From a virus: DNA of 64,000 nucleotides. Below the pieces are notes generated by a model. The model did not search any database. It had not been told where the DNA came from and was given only the letters and a program-made list of their open reading frames with translations. Shown one piece after another: positions 43,618-51,432 of this stretch. Made by a program: the position numbers and the translations under genes. The stretch is taken from the IMG/VR virus record IMGVR_UViG_3300032287_004484, positions 62,001 to 126,000 of that record, one strand, 5' to 3'. Position 1 is the stretch's first letter, and each line of letters opens with the position of its first letter.

Positions 43618-46600
43618 TATAAATGATGTTTCAAGAAAATTATACGTTGATGTTAACACGACTATTATTAATCAACAATTAAATGGTTTATTAAATGTAA
43701 ATAAAATCTATAACGTTCTTTATTTAACAACTCTACATGTAGAAACAGCCGATCAAGACATTTTTCCACCAATTAATTTATCAGCAAGAATCAAATCAAC
43801 ATTACAAACTTATAGAATTATTTTTGATAGACATTTAACAACAAAAAATATTAGTTTTGTTTTTAATACTTCTGGTATATCACCAACACCTGTTCCAGAC
43901 GATGATCAAAATAGATATATATTTTCAACTTTAATAAAAACTTTAGCAAATAATTTAAATTCTTATGTCGAATCAGATCAAGAATATTTTTTAAAGAAAA
44001 CAAAAGAATCTTTAGATAGTTTGTTTTCTTCTTTAACTGTAGGACTAATTGATTATAGAAAATATTTTAGTTCAGATATATCATCTAATTTAATATCATA
44101 TTCTTTAGTTCAAGATATAGCATCAGAAACTTCAGAACAAAGAAGAAGTTTTTTTGATACAGACTTTACTCCCGATCAAACTATTGCTTTAAATAATGTT
44201 AATATTAATAATCCAATAGGATATGATCAAACTGGACCACAAGATTGGAGAGGTCTTTTTAATAATGTTATAACCGTTCTTAATCAAGTTATTTATAATA
44301 ATCTTAATCTTTATTTTATAAGAAATCAAATGTTTAACTCTATTCAATCAATTATAAATGACGAATCAATATCGTTACAAAATAAAATAGATTTTTCTAA
44401 AGATTACATTGTAAGCATTAAAGAAGAAATAGTAAATAATGTAAAAAAATTAAAAATATTATCTCCTGTTACAGTATCTAACGATTGGAATAATCGGTCT
44501 GTGTTTTATTATACTTCACTTAATGCTTATTCTAAATCAAAAATAAATGAAGTAGATGTTTCTAATAAAATTATAAAATTATCACCTTATTTAGGTTTAA
44601 CGACTCAAGCTATAAATCAAACAATTAAATTTGCAACTTTTAAAGAAGGAATTAATATTGAAAAAAATTTTCAAAATACAGTAATACAAAAAAATACACC
44701 AAATTTATTCTCATTACAAATAATAGAAACTAATTCAACTGGTGAAACTATTACTAAAGATGTTAATTTTTCACTAAGCAATACGGATTTTAATCAAAAT
44801 TTTATTACATTTTCAAATGCAACGTCTGATCCATTAAAAAATGGATGGGGTATATACTTAAAAAATTCTAAAATAACTAATAGTGTTTCTTTTTACCGTG
44901 ATAATGAAAACAGCTTTATTTTTTCAAAAAACAGTACGAATTCTAGTGGATCTTACGTTTATTTTGATTTTTATATTGATAATAATAATTTAAATTCTTT
45001 ATTAAATTTATCTTTTAAATACGAAATATTAAATAATTCCTTTAATCAAAATGAATTAAAAGTTCAAATAGAATATTTTAAAAATTACATATCTGGATCA
45101 AATTATAATGTTTCATTACCATTAAAAACTTTTAATAATTTAAATAAAACATTAAATAATCAACAAAATTTTACTAGTACATTTAATACTAATTCTTATA
45201 ATTATTATAGATTTAAAATTTATTTATCTTCTGAAACTAACAATTTATTTACAATAAAGTTTAATGATTTCTATATTGGTACTAGTTCATCGCCGTCATC
45301 CACATCAATATCTATTACTAATCCAAACGCTTTAATTAATTTAATTTATCGTACAAGTGGATATAAAAACAATAAAGATTTATCTTTTTCCTCTTTTCAA
45401 GCAACAAATATTAGTGATTTAAATATAACATCAACAACTTATAAAATTAAGGTATCTTCTGAGCCATATCACGTTGGATCTTCTAAAAAAATAAAATTTT
45501 ATAATATTAATTCTAATTTAAAATGGTTGTTTTTATCTGATATAACAACTACTCAACAAATTTATTCTGGTTTAAATCCTATAACTTTTGTAGAAACAGG
45601 CAGAGAAAAAAAATATTATGATTCCTTTATATCTTTAATAAAAAGAGTTTTTACTATTTTAAACGCTTATGCGCTATCAAGATTATTAGTTCCAGAAGCT
45701 TTCGATGAAGAAACTAGCACATTTAATATTGGAATAAACGTAACACCTTCAGTTAAAGTGTTAATTCAAGATTTAATAGATGATTTAACTATTGATGTTG
45801 ATTTTAGAAGTAATTTTGAAAAAGATCCGCGTTCTAATTTTATGCAAAAAAATCCTCAAGATAATCTTAATAGAAAAAGCGTTGAATGGAAAACGGCTGG
45901 TCTACAAGATGCAATGGGACTAAAAAAGTTTGCTAAATTTAAAAGTGATTTAGAAAAAATTAAACGAGCTCTTAAAATAGCAAAATCAGTACTAGAAGCA
46001 ATAAGAGCTTTTATAGATATTTTAAGCGATTTAATTGAAATGGGAGAAGATATTTTAGGAGCTCTACTTGATCAAGTTATTAAACAAGTAGAAGGAGTCG
46101 TAGATAATATTGCTAGTACTGGTGTTTATTGGTTACCTCTAATAAGATATTTTGCTACAACTGATTCTTGGTGGTGGTTTAAAGACAACAAAAGAAAAAA
46201 CCTTGCTAAAATACCTGGTTTTGATGAAATAAACACCTTAATTACAACACCTTTTCCAAATAATTCTAACATATCGGTTAATAATTCTTTTTTATTAGAA
46301 TTAGAACAGTTATTTAAATCAAATGATAAAATGATGCAAGATGATTTAAGTGGTGATCTTAGTAATATAGGATTAAGAAATAAAAATAGTGATAATTGGC
46401 AATTAGGGGTACCATTTTTACCATTTAGAAGTACAACGTATGAAGAATTTAAAAATGTAATAATAGATGCTTTTTTAGATGAAGATGATTTACCAGAGTT
46501 AGGATTAAGATATGAGACTACAAAAAATAAAGATGATACAGCGTCAACAGATACTGTTTTAGAAGGAGGACTTTTTAATAAAAATAGAAAAGGTACTGAT

Positions 46601-47875
46601 GGAAAAGGTTTAGACTTAGTAATCAAACCGGGTGCTCCACGTTGGACAAAAGGAAGTCAAAGCGCAACTGTTATAGTATGTATTTGCTTACCTGCTCCAG
46701 AAGATTTAATTACTGGATGGAAAGGATTTTTAAAAGCACTTTTAGTCTTACTCAAACCTATTGCTAGAGTAATAAATCTTACATATACTGGAATAAATAA
46801 TGATATCGTTCTTCAAATAAGATATGATACATATATTAAAAATAATGAGGAAAAAATACGTAGCTTGATAGCCAAGAAAAAAGAATTTGAAGATGAAGTA
46901 AAAAAAATAGAAAAACAAATTACAGAAATAAAAAACAAACAAAAAGAAGAAATAAAAAAAGATCCTCTAGCTTTACCTTCTAATATTGAACCTCAAATAA
47001 CGATTAAAAAAAATCAAATACAAGATTTATTTAGTAAATCTTCTAATATTCGTAAAGAAATAGAAGAAATAGCAGAACTTAATAGATTTACTGTTTTTGG
47101 AGATAATAATCCGGCAATTCTGATTAATGATCTTATAAGTAAAATTGAAATAGAATTAAGTATTGAAGATGCTTTAAAAAATAAAAACCCAACTTCAAGA
47201 GAAGAAGCTGGCAATCAAGTTTATGATTCTGTAGACCCAGATTTAGAAACAGATACTGGAAGTATATTAGGAGACATTTCTAAATGGTGGAATGATGCTG
47301 GTACTGTATTAGATAATGGATTAGAATCTAGGGCAAATAAATTTTCTGGATCTTTAGGTAATTATCCAGATTTTGTAGGAATGACTCTTGGATCAATAGC
47401 GCCAGGTTTATTTACTTATATTAAAGGCTTTTTACATAAATTAAGAAAATTAAATAGAAAAGAAAGCACGTTCTCTTTATCAGAAAAATATGAGTTAATG
47501 ATAAAACCAATTACAGAGAAAATTAAAGAAATAGAAGAAATTATAAAGATTATAGACGCTATAGTTAATGCAATTGATGCAATTCTAGGTATTAGTTTGA
47601 CATATTTAGTAATTAAATCTAATGGTGGAGTTACTGATATTATAGAGCAATTAGAAAATTCAACAGGGTTTCCAAATGAAACTAAAAGGCAAATTATTTT
47701 AGGTGGAGTCTTAGCAGCTGGAACATTAGATCCTAATGGAAATGAATTTAATATGCAAGGATATTTTGATGAAGCATCACAAGAATTTAATGAACTTGCG
47801 GGTGATTTATTTGATAGTTTAAAACAAAATAACGAACAAAAAGGAATAAGTTTTTTAAATAAGTTTTTTGGTTAA
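43610..47875 (+). CDS. Large 1421-aa structural protein of unknown family
   Basis: A 1421-aa protein. Residues 1-250 are helical with repeated Asn/Ser stretches; 330-690 are beta-rich (YVYFDFYIDNNNLNSLLNLS). A helical region at about 710-860 contains RALKIAKSVLEAIRAFIDIL and EDILGALLDQVIKQVEGVVD. A long coiled coil lies at about 1065-1165 (NEEKIRSLIAKKKEFEDEVK), and amphipathic helices near the end. A segment at about 1020-1060 reads as hydrophobic helices (GFLKALLVLLKPIARVINLT). It is the last gene of the rightward structural operon and overlaps the convergent membrane-protein gene by four bases. The size and mixed architecture suggest a large baseplate, whisker or ejected internal protein; none can be shown. 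Confidence 0.65.
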   Translation: MSSINDVSRKLYVDVNTTIINQQLNGLLNVNKIYNVLYLTTLHVETADQDIFPPINLSARIKSTLQTYRIIFDRHLTTKNISFVFNTSGISPTPVPDDDQNRYIFSTLIKTLANNLNSYVESDQEYFLKKTKESLDSLFSSLTVGLIDYRKYFSSDISSNLISYSLVQDIASETSEQRRSFFDTDFTPDQTIALNNVNINNPIGYDQTGPQDWRGLFNNVITVLNQVIYNNLNLYFIRNQMFNSIQSIINDESISLQNKIDFSKDYIVSIKEEIVNNVKKLKILSPVTVSNDWNNRSVFYYTSLNAYSKSKINEVDVSNKIIKLSPYLGLTTQAINQTIKFATFKEGINIEKNFQNTVIQKNTPNLFSLQIIETNSTGETITKDVNFSLSNTDFNQNFITFSNATSDPLKNGWGIYLKNSKITNSVSFYRDNENSFIFSKNSTNSSGSYVYFDFYIDNNNLNSLLNLSFKYEILNNSFNQNELKVQIEYFKNYISGSNYNVSLPLKTFNNLNKTLNNQQNFTSTFNTNSYNYYRFKIYLSSETNNLFTIKFNDFYIGTSSSPSSTSISITNPNALINLIYRTSGYKNNKDLSFSSFQATNISDLNITSTTYKIKVSSEPYHVGSSKKIKFYNINSNLKWLFLSDITTTQQIYSGLNPITFVETGREKKYYDSFISLIKRVFTILNAYALSRLLVPEAFDEETSTFNIGINVTPSVKVLIQDLIDDLTIDVDFRSNFEKDPRSNFMQKNPQDNLNRKSVEWKTAGLQDAMGLKKFAKFKSDLEKIKRALKIAKSVLEAIRAFIDILSDLIEMGEDILGALLDQVIKQVEGVVDNIASTGVYWLPLIRYFATTDSWWWFKDNKRKNLAKIPGFDEINTLITTPFPNNSNISVNNSFLLELEQLFKSNDKMMQDDLSGDLSNIGLRNKNSDNWQLGVPFLPFRSTTYEEFKNVIIDAFLDEDDLPELGLRYETTKNKDDTASTDTVLEGGLFNKNRKGTDGKGLDLVIKPGAPRWTKGSQSATVIVCICLPAPEDLITGWKGFLKALLVLLKPIARVINLTYTGINNDIVLQIRYDTYIKNNEEKIRSLIAKKKEFEDEVKKIEKQITEIKNKQKEEIKKDPLALPSNIEPQITIKKNQIQDLFSKSSNIRKEIEEIAELNRFTVFGDNNPAILINDLISKIEIELSIEDALKNKNPTSREEAGNQVYDSVDPDLETDTGSILGDISKWWNDAGTVLDNGLESRANKFSGSLGNYPDFVGMTLGSIAPGLFTYIKGFLHKLRKLNRKESTFSLSEKYELMIKPITEKIKEIEEIIKIIDAIVNAIDAILGISLTYLVIKSNGGVTDIIEQLENSTGFPNETKRQIILGGVLAAGTLDPNGNEFNMQGYFDEASQEFNELAGDLFDSLKQNNEQKGISFLNKFFG

Positions 47876-48180
47876 TCTTCTCCAAGAATTTTCTTTTCCC
47901 ATTTTCTCATATATTTTATGTTATAATAAGTTTTACCCGTAATTATCCAGTTAAATGGAAAAAGTAAAATCAATATAAAATAATTTAGATAAAATGGGAA
48001 TATTGAAAGTCTCCACCATATACTAGGGGTTTTATTTTCAACTATTTCCTTAATTTCGTAAGGCATATCATAAAAAATTTCATCTAATTTTTCACACTGA
48101 TAATCTGTAAGATTTATTTCTTGTTTTAGATATTTTATAAAATCAAATTTTCTTATACTTTGTTTTTTTATTTCTGGCAT
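47872..48180 (-). CDS. Small membrane protein
   Basis: A 102-aa protein with a basic N-terminus and a hydrophobic segment at about residues 59-82 (FPFYLNYFILILLFPFNWII), long enough for one or two tight membrane passes, followed by a basic tail. GAGGT precedes the start. It is expressed leftward from a promoter of the GGTTTAAACA type at 48203-48241, divergent from the next gene. A host-takeover, superinfection or lysis role is possible, but there is no motif that decides. Convergent with the 1421-aa gene. Confidence 0.6.
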   Translation of the reverse strand: MPEIKKQSIRKFDFIKYLKQEINLTDYQCEKLDEIFYDMPYEIKEIVENKTPSIWWRLSIFPFYLNYFILILLFPFNWIITGKTYYNIKYMRKWEKKILGED

Positions 48181-48202
48181 ATAGTTTTTACCTCTTTTAA
48201 TA

Positions 48203-48241
48203 ATTATAATATTTTTTAAACTAAGTGTTTAAACCTAAAAA
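48203..48241 (-). promoter_or_regulatory. Promoter P2 (GGTTTAAACA type), leftward
   Basis: On the minus strand: TTTTTAGGTTTAAACA with -35 TAAACA (48231-48226), a 17-bp spacer and a perfect -10 TATAAT (48208-48203), upstream of the membrane-protein gene. It shares its upstream element with four other sites in this island and is arranged as an inverted repeat with P1 (AAACCTAAAAA/TTTTTAGGTTT). Confidence 0.7.
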
Positions 48242-48256
48242 TATATCCCATATTAT

Positions 48257-48295
48257 TTTTTAGGTTTATACATCTATTATAAAATATTATATTAT
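48257..48295 (+). promoter_or_regulatory. Promoter P1 (GGTTTATACA type), rightward
   Basis: TTTTTAGGTTTATACA with -35 TATACA (48267-48272), exactly 17 bp, then -10 TATTAT (48290-48295). It leads into the 88-aa gene with an about 22-nt leader that contains a good Shine-Dalgarno (CGGAGAAAG). Confidence 0.7.
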
Positions 48296-48323
48296 AAATT
48301 ATAATTTATTACGGAGAAAGTAT

Positions 48324-48590
48324 ATGACAAGAGAAGAGGTATTAAAACTAATTGAAGATAAGAATAAAAATTATCGTGTAACTTTTACTAAACAAAATGG
48401 TGATAAAAGAATCATGATTTTTACAAGATCTAATGAAATAATGGAAGATATGAATTTAGTTCCATCTGGAACTGGATCTAATTCTGACGTAGAAACTCTT
48501 AGAGTTATGGAGTTATGTGACGATGGAAAAGCTCAATGGAGATCCTTTAAATATTCTTCGATTATTTCTTTAGAAGAATATAAAGGTTGA
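48324..48590 (+). CDS. Small SH3-like phage protein, DUF2693-like
   Basis: An 88-aa protein. The pattern NYRVTFTKQNGDKRIMIFTR, then ETLRVMELCDDGKAQWRSFK, fits the small DUF2693-type phage proteins: a V-x-F-x-K-x-[DN]-G strand pair, a variable loop, then [RV]-x-W/E and W-R-S-[FI]-x-x-[DS]-[SR]-I. These are common small accessory proteins of T4-like and cyanophage-like viruses with no settled function. It has its own promoter (P1), a strong Shine-Dalgarno (GGAGA, five bases from the ATG region) and its own terminator, so it is a monocistronic unit, probably expressed early. Confidence 0.65.
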   Translation: MTREEVLKLIEDKNKNYRVTFTKQNGDKRIMIFTRSNEIMEDMNLVPSGTGSNSDVETLRVMELCDDGKAQWRSFKYSSIISLEEYKG

Positions 48591-48595
48591 TAAAC

Positions 48596-48631
48596 AAAAA
48601 GAAAAACTAAAATCACTTAGTTTTTCTTTTT
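48596..48631 (+). terminator. Strong intrinsic terminator after the 88-aa gene
   Basis: AAAAAGAAAAACTAA (48596-48610), loop AATCAC, and the exact complement TTAGTTTTTCTTTTT (48617-48631) form a perfect 15-bp stem ending in a U-rich run. It is symmetrical enough to act in both directions. It separates the 88-aa unit from the ligase gene. Confidence 0.75.
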
Positions 48632-48702
48632 AACTGTTTTTATTTTGGGATTAATCGCTAATAAAAAATAATTCTAATATATTAATTATGGAGAATAAGA
48701 AT

Positions 48703-50538
48703 ATGACTGAAACTGAAATAGTTGAGCAACTTATAGCAGCAAAAGATGCCTACTATAATGGTGAACCATTTATGACAGATTCTGATTTTGATTTTTTAGA
48801 AAATAAATTAAAATTAATTAATCCAAAAAATAAATATTTCAACATGGTAGGTATTTCTTCTCCACATTCTAAAAAAATATCTCATTATTATCGTATGCGA
48901 TCTCTTCAAAAAGCTAACGATGAAAATGATTTTAGATTGTGGTATCAAAGAAATAAAATTCCTTTTAATACCAATTTAGCAGTGATGCATAAAATTGATG
49001 GATTATCAGGAAGCGCTAAATATGAAAATGGTAAAATAGTATATTTAGCAACAAGAGGTAATAGTTTAGAAGGACAAGACGTTTCACATTTGATACCTTA
49101 TATTAATATACCGCAAGAAATTTCAGAACAGGGTGCTGTTTATATTAGGGGAGAATTTGTAATTAAGAAAAACTCTTATCTTTCTAATTTATATCCAGAT
49201 TCACCTCTAAGAAATTTAGCCAGTGGCATTATTAATCGTAAAGAAATGTTAAGTGAAGCTAAGTATCTTTCATTTATAACTTATGGTTTAGAAGGTCAAT
49301 CTTATGAAACTGGTTTAGAAACAGAAAAAATCAAAAAATTAAAAGAATTTGGTTTTGATACTTTAAAGCCATTTCTTTGTGAAGATTATGCACAATTAAA
49401 ACAATTTTTAAGTGATGCAATTAATTGGAGAGAAGATGTTGAATATGAAATTGATGGAATTGTAATAGTAATTAACGATATTTCAATTCAAAGATCTTTA
49501 GAAGACGATAACGAACATCACCCACAATGGAACATAGCATGGAAATTTCCATCTCAAGGTTCTTGGACTACTTTAAAGAGTATTGAGTGGAATACTTCTA
49601 AACATGGTCGTTTAATTCCAGTTGGTATTTTTGAACCAGTTATTATAGGAGGAGCACAAATTACTCGTGCTACTTTAAATAACTATAAACAAATATTGGA
49701 TCTTAAATTAAATATTGGAGATTCTATTTTTGTACAAAGAGCAAATGATGTAATTCCAAAAATTACAGAATGTAAAAAAATAGTTCCTTACGAACCAATA
49801 CTAGATGTTAGATGTGGTTGCGGTACTTTTTCTGATTTAAGTTTAGATGGAGTTCATATTTATTGTAAGAATCCTAAGTGTAGAGAAAAAATAATTGAAC
49901 AAATTTTATTCTGGGTACAAAAAATTGGAATTGAATTTTTCTCAAGATCAACAATTACTACTCTTTATGATTTAGGTAAATTAAATTCAATAGAGGATCT
50001 TTATCGTTTAGATTATAGTACTTTATCTGGGATACATGGATTAGGAGATAAAAAAATCTATAATATTATAAACGAAGTAAAAAGAACTTCTTCTATGTCA
50101 CAGTTAGATTTTTTAAGTTCACTTGGTATTCCTATGGTTGGAAAAAGAGTATTTCAAAAATTAGGGATATTTACAATTCAAGATTTTTTAAACTGGAAAA
50201 GTTTTGCGTATGTTACTGGTGAAAAAATAATAGAATGGAAATCAGATTCTTTTAATATAGAATTATTTAATTCATTAGTAAAGTGTATTAATTTTACAGA
50301 AGAAGAAAAAATGAATTCTGCTAATAAAATTGGTGTTTGTGCGACTGGTAAGGGTCCATTTACTAGAAATGATTTAGTTAAAAAAATTAACGAATCTAAA
50401 GATTATTTCTGGGTTGATTCTATTAATAATTCTGTTAAAATACTTTTATGTGATGACCCAAGTGATAATTCGAGTAAATTACAAAAAGCAAGAAAAAGCG
50501 GGATTAAATTAGTAAAATATTCAGATTTTACTTTTTAA
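48703..50538 (+). CDS. ligA: NAD+-dependent DNA ligase
   Basis: A 611-aa ligase that seals nicks using NAD+. I prefer the ATG at 48703 (MTETEIVEQL) to the ATG at 48688, because GGAGA at 48690-48694 then acts as Shine-Dalgarno, matching the spacing of the gene at 48324. Domain order follows bacterial LigA. An N-terminal Ia-like segment (KDAYYNGEPFMTDSDFDFLE) is followed by the adenylation motif H-K97-I-D-G, then RGEFV, EIDGIVI and AWKFPS. An OB-fold comes next, then a four-Cys zinc finger (RCGCGTF and YCKNPKCREK), HhH repeats (SGIHGLGDKKIYNII), and a BRCT-like end (NKIGVCATGKGPFTRNDLVK). T4 itself encodes an ATP-dependent ligase; replacement by an NAD+ enzyme is known in some other phages. Expression starts after a terminator, so promoter elements lie in 48632-48690. 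Confidence 0.93.
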   Translation: MTETEIVEQLIAAKDAYYNGEPFMTDSDFDFLENKLKLINPKNKYFNMVGISSPHSKKISHYYRMRSLQKANDENDFRLWYQRNKIPFNTNLAVMHKIDGLSGSAKYENGKIVYLATRGNSLEGQDVSHLIPYINIPQEISEQGAVYIRGEFVIKKNSYLSNLYPDSPLRNLASGIINRKEMLSEAKYLSFITYGLEGQSYETGLETEKIKKLKEFGFDTLKPFLCEDYAQLKQFLSDAINWREDVEYEIDGIVIVINDISIQRSLEDDNEHHPQWNIAWKFPSQGSWTTLKSIEWNTSKHGRLIPVGIFEPVIIGGAQITRATLNNYKQILDLKLNIGDSIFVQRANDVIPKITECKKIVPYEPILDVRCGCGTFSDLSLDGVHIYCKNPKCREKIIEQILFWVQKIGIEFFSRSTITTLYDLGKLNSIEDLYRLDYSTLSGIHGLGDKKIYNIINEVKRTSSMSQLDFLSSLGIPMVGKRVFQKLGIFTIQDFLNWKSFAYVTGEKIIEWKSDSFNIELFNSLVKCINFTEEEKMNSANKIGVCATGKGPFTRNDLVKKINESKDYFWVDSINNSVKILLCDDPSDNSSKLQKARKSGIKLVKYSDFTF

Positions 50539-50540
50539 AA

Positions 50541-50969
50541 TTACAAAATAAATGAAAGAACGTTATCTTCCTCATCTAAATAGGTAGATAACGGAAACTC
50601 ATTTGTTTTTTCATCTATAAGAATATCGTTATTACAAATTAAAATTGCATCTGGCCAATCATTATGTTCTTCTCTTAAAAAATCTAAGAATTTTTCTAGG
50701 TCATAAACTGTTAATATTTTATCTTCCTCAAATCCAGTTGAGTCAAATAATAGAAGATTTTCTTTTTCATCATATTCTATTGAATTTACGTCAAATTGTA
50801 ATTCTGTATCATCACTTATTTGAATTGAATATTCAAGTTTTGTATCTTTCCAATTATCATAATTTTCTTTACAAAAATTAATCATTTGTTGAATTTCATT
50901 ACATTTCAAATAAGGCGTCATATCACTCATTATTTCATTTAATAAATCTTTAAAGAAATCTTCTTCCAT
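50541..50969 (-). CDS. Small acidic protein
   Basis: A 142-aa, very acidic protein (about 35 Asp and Glu) with no family recognised. N-terminal helices (FFKDLLNEIMSDMTPYLKC) are followed by beta strands (LEYSIQISDDTELQFDVNSI, then DEKENLLLFDSTG) and a helix (DLEKFLDFLREEHND). A strong AGGAGA precedes the ATG. It is divergent from the small-RNA region and convergent with the ligase gene. Small acidic proteins near early promoters are often DNA mimics or host-takeover factors; that is only an inference from composition. Confidence 0.65.
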   Translation of the reverse strand: MEEDFFKDLLNEIMSDMTPYLKCNEIQQMINFCKENYDNWKDTKLEYSIQISDDTELQFDVNSIEYDEKENLLLFDSTGFEEDKILTVYDLEKFLDFLREEHNDWPDAILICNNDILIDEKTNEFPLSTYLDEEDNVLSFIL

Positions 50970-51050
50970 TTTATTTCTCCTAATAAAATATCTTTATGTT
51001 ATATTTAAAATTACTTCTATACTTTATTGATTGTATAGTTTAAAGTGATA

Positions 51051-51091
51051 TTTTTTTGGGTTTAAACACTTAATACAAAAAATAGTAGTAT
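51051..51091 (+). promoter_or_regulatory. Promoter P3 (GGTTTAAACA type) of small RNA 1
   Basis: TTTTTTTGGGTTTAAACA with -35 TAAACA (51063-51068), 17 bp, then a weaker -10 TAGTAT (51086-51091). The predicted start about seven bases on (51098) gives a 97-nt transcript to the terminator at 51194. Confidence 0.6.
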
Positions 51092-51097
51092 ATATTA

Positions 51098-51194
51098 TAG
51101 AAAAGAAAAAATAATAAAAGCAATTCTAATTTTTAATTTCGTCTCCAGTAAAATTCCTAGTCCACTCTAAGAAATTAGAGTGGATATTTTTTTT
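51098..51194 (+). ncRNA. Putative small RNA 1 of a tandem pair
   Basis: A free-standing transcription unit without a credible reading frame. It runs from the predicted start of P3 to an intrinsic terminator. It contains an A-rich leader, the conserved 30-nt block at 51120-51149 (GCAATTCTAATTT, two variable bases, AATTT, C, GTCTCCAGT), a short linker and the terminator stem with a GAAA loop. The block is 27/30 identical to that in small RNA 2. The GUCUCCA part appears unpaired by eye and is complementary to the GGAGA Shine-Dalgarno core that this phage uses often. Function is inferred; transcript ends are predicted to within a few bases. Confidence 0.65.
51161..51194 (+). terminator. Intrinsic terminator of small RNA 1
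   Basis: TCCACTCTAA, GAAA tetraloop, TTAGAGTGGA (10-bp perfect stem, one extra G-U pair possible), then TA and eight U. The GNRA loop and U-run orient it rightward. Confidence 0.85.
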
Positions 51195-51208
51195 ATCTAA
51201 AGATTTTC

Positions 51209-51246
51209 TTTTAGGTTTATACATCTAGTATAATAAATAGTAAAGT
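51209..51246 (+). promoter_or_regulatory. Promoter P4 (GGTTTATACA type) of small RNA 2
   Basis: TTTTAGGTTTATACA with -35 TATACA (51218-51223), 17 bp, then -10 TAAAGT (51241-51246). A better -10 match, TATAAT, lies at 51229-51234 but at the wrong distance. With the 17-bp arrangement the start is near 51253, giving a second 97-nt RNA. Confidence 0.55.
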
Positions 51247-51252
51247 AGTTAT

Positions 51253-51349
51253 ATAATAAAAAAAAACGCAATTCTAATTTACAATTTTGTCTCCAGTTTA
51301 AATTTAAGTTTTTAGATCCACCCTGAGAAATCAGGGTGGATATTTTTTT
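51253..51349 (+). ncRNA. Putative small RNA 2 of a tandem pair
   Basis: The second copy has the same layout: A-rich leader, conserved block at 51268-51297 (GCAATTCTAATTT, AC, AATTT, T, GTCTCCAGT), linker and terminator. Predicted length is 97 nt, equal to small RNA 1. The stem sequences differ from copy 1 by compensating changes (TCCACTCTAA versus TCCACCCTGA, with matching partner strands), which shows that the stem structure has been kept under selection while the conserved block has stayed nearly fixed. UGUCUCCA (51288-51295) is fully complementary to TGGAGACA at 43112-43119, the Shine-Dalgarno region of the zinc-ribbon gene. Confidence 0.68.
51316..51349 (+). terminator. Intrinsic terminator of small RNA 2
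   Basis: ATCCACCCTGA, GAAA tetraloop, TCAGGGTGGAT: an 11-bp perfect stem followed by A and seven U. It is the most G+C-rich hairpin seen in the window. Confidence 0.9.
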
Positions 51350-51362
51350 ATTTAACGGTCTA

Positions 51363-51401
51363 TTTTTAGGTTTATACATTAAATTTACAAAATAATATAA
51401 T
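51363..51401 (+). promoter_or_regulatory. Promoter P5 (GGTTTATACA type)
   Basis: TTTTTAGGTTTATACA with -35 TATACA (51373-51378), exactly 17 bp and a perfect -10 TATAAT (51396-51401). The predicted start near 51408 leaves an about 25-nt leader before the 112-aa gene and probably serves the FEN nuclease gene as well. Confidence 0.72.
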
Positions 51402-51432
51402 AGAAAGAAATAAATATAGAAAAATATATAAT

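Noticed and set aside
46126-46626. 166-codon open frame on the minus strand inside the 1421-aa gene
   Set aside because: Composition (Ser/Leu/Phe-rich, no motif) is typical of an antisense shadow; the plus-strand gene is continuous and has normal codon use.
51197-51379. 60-codon minus-strand frame across small RNA 2
   Set aside because: Its hydrophobic, Lys/Asn-rich product has no motif and would be read through the terminator stem; promoter and terminator signals all point to a plus-strand non-coding unit.
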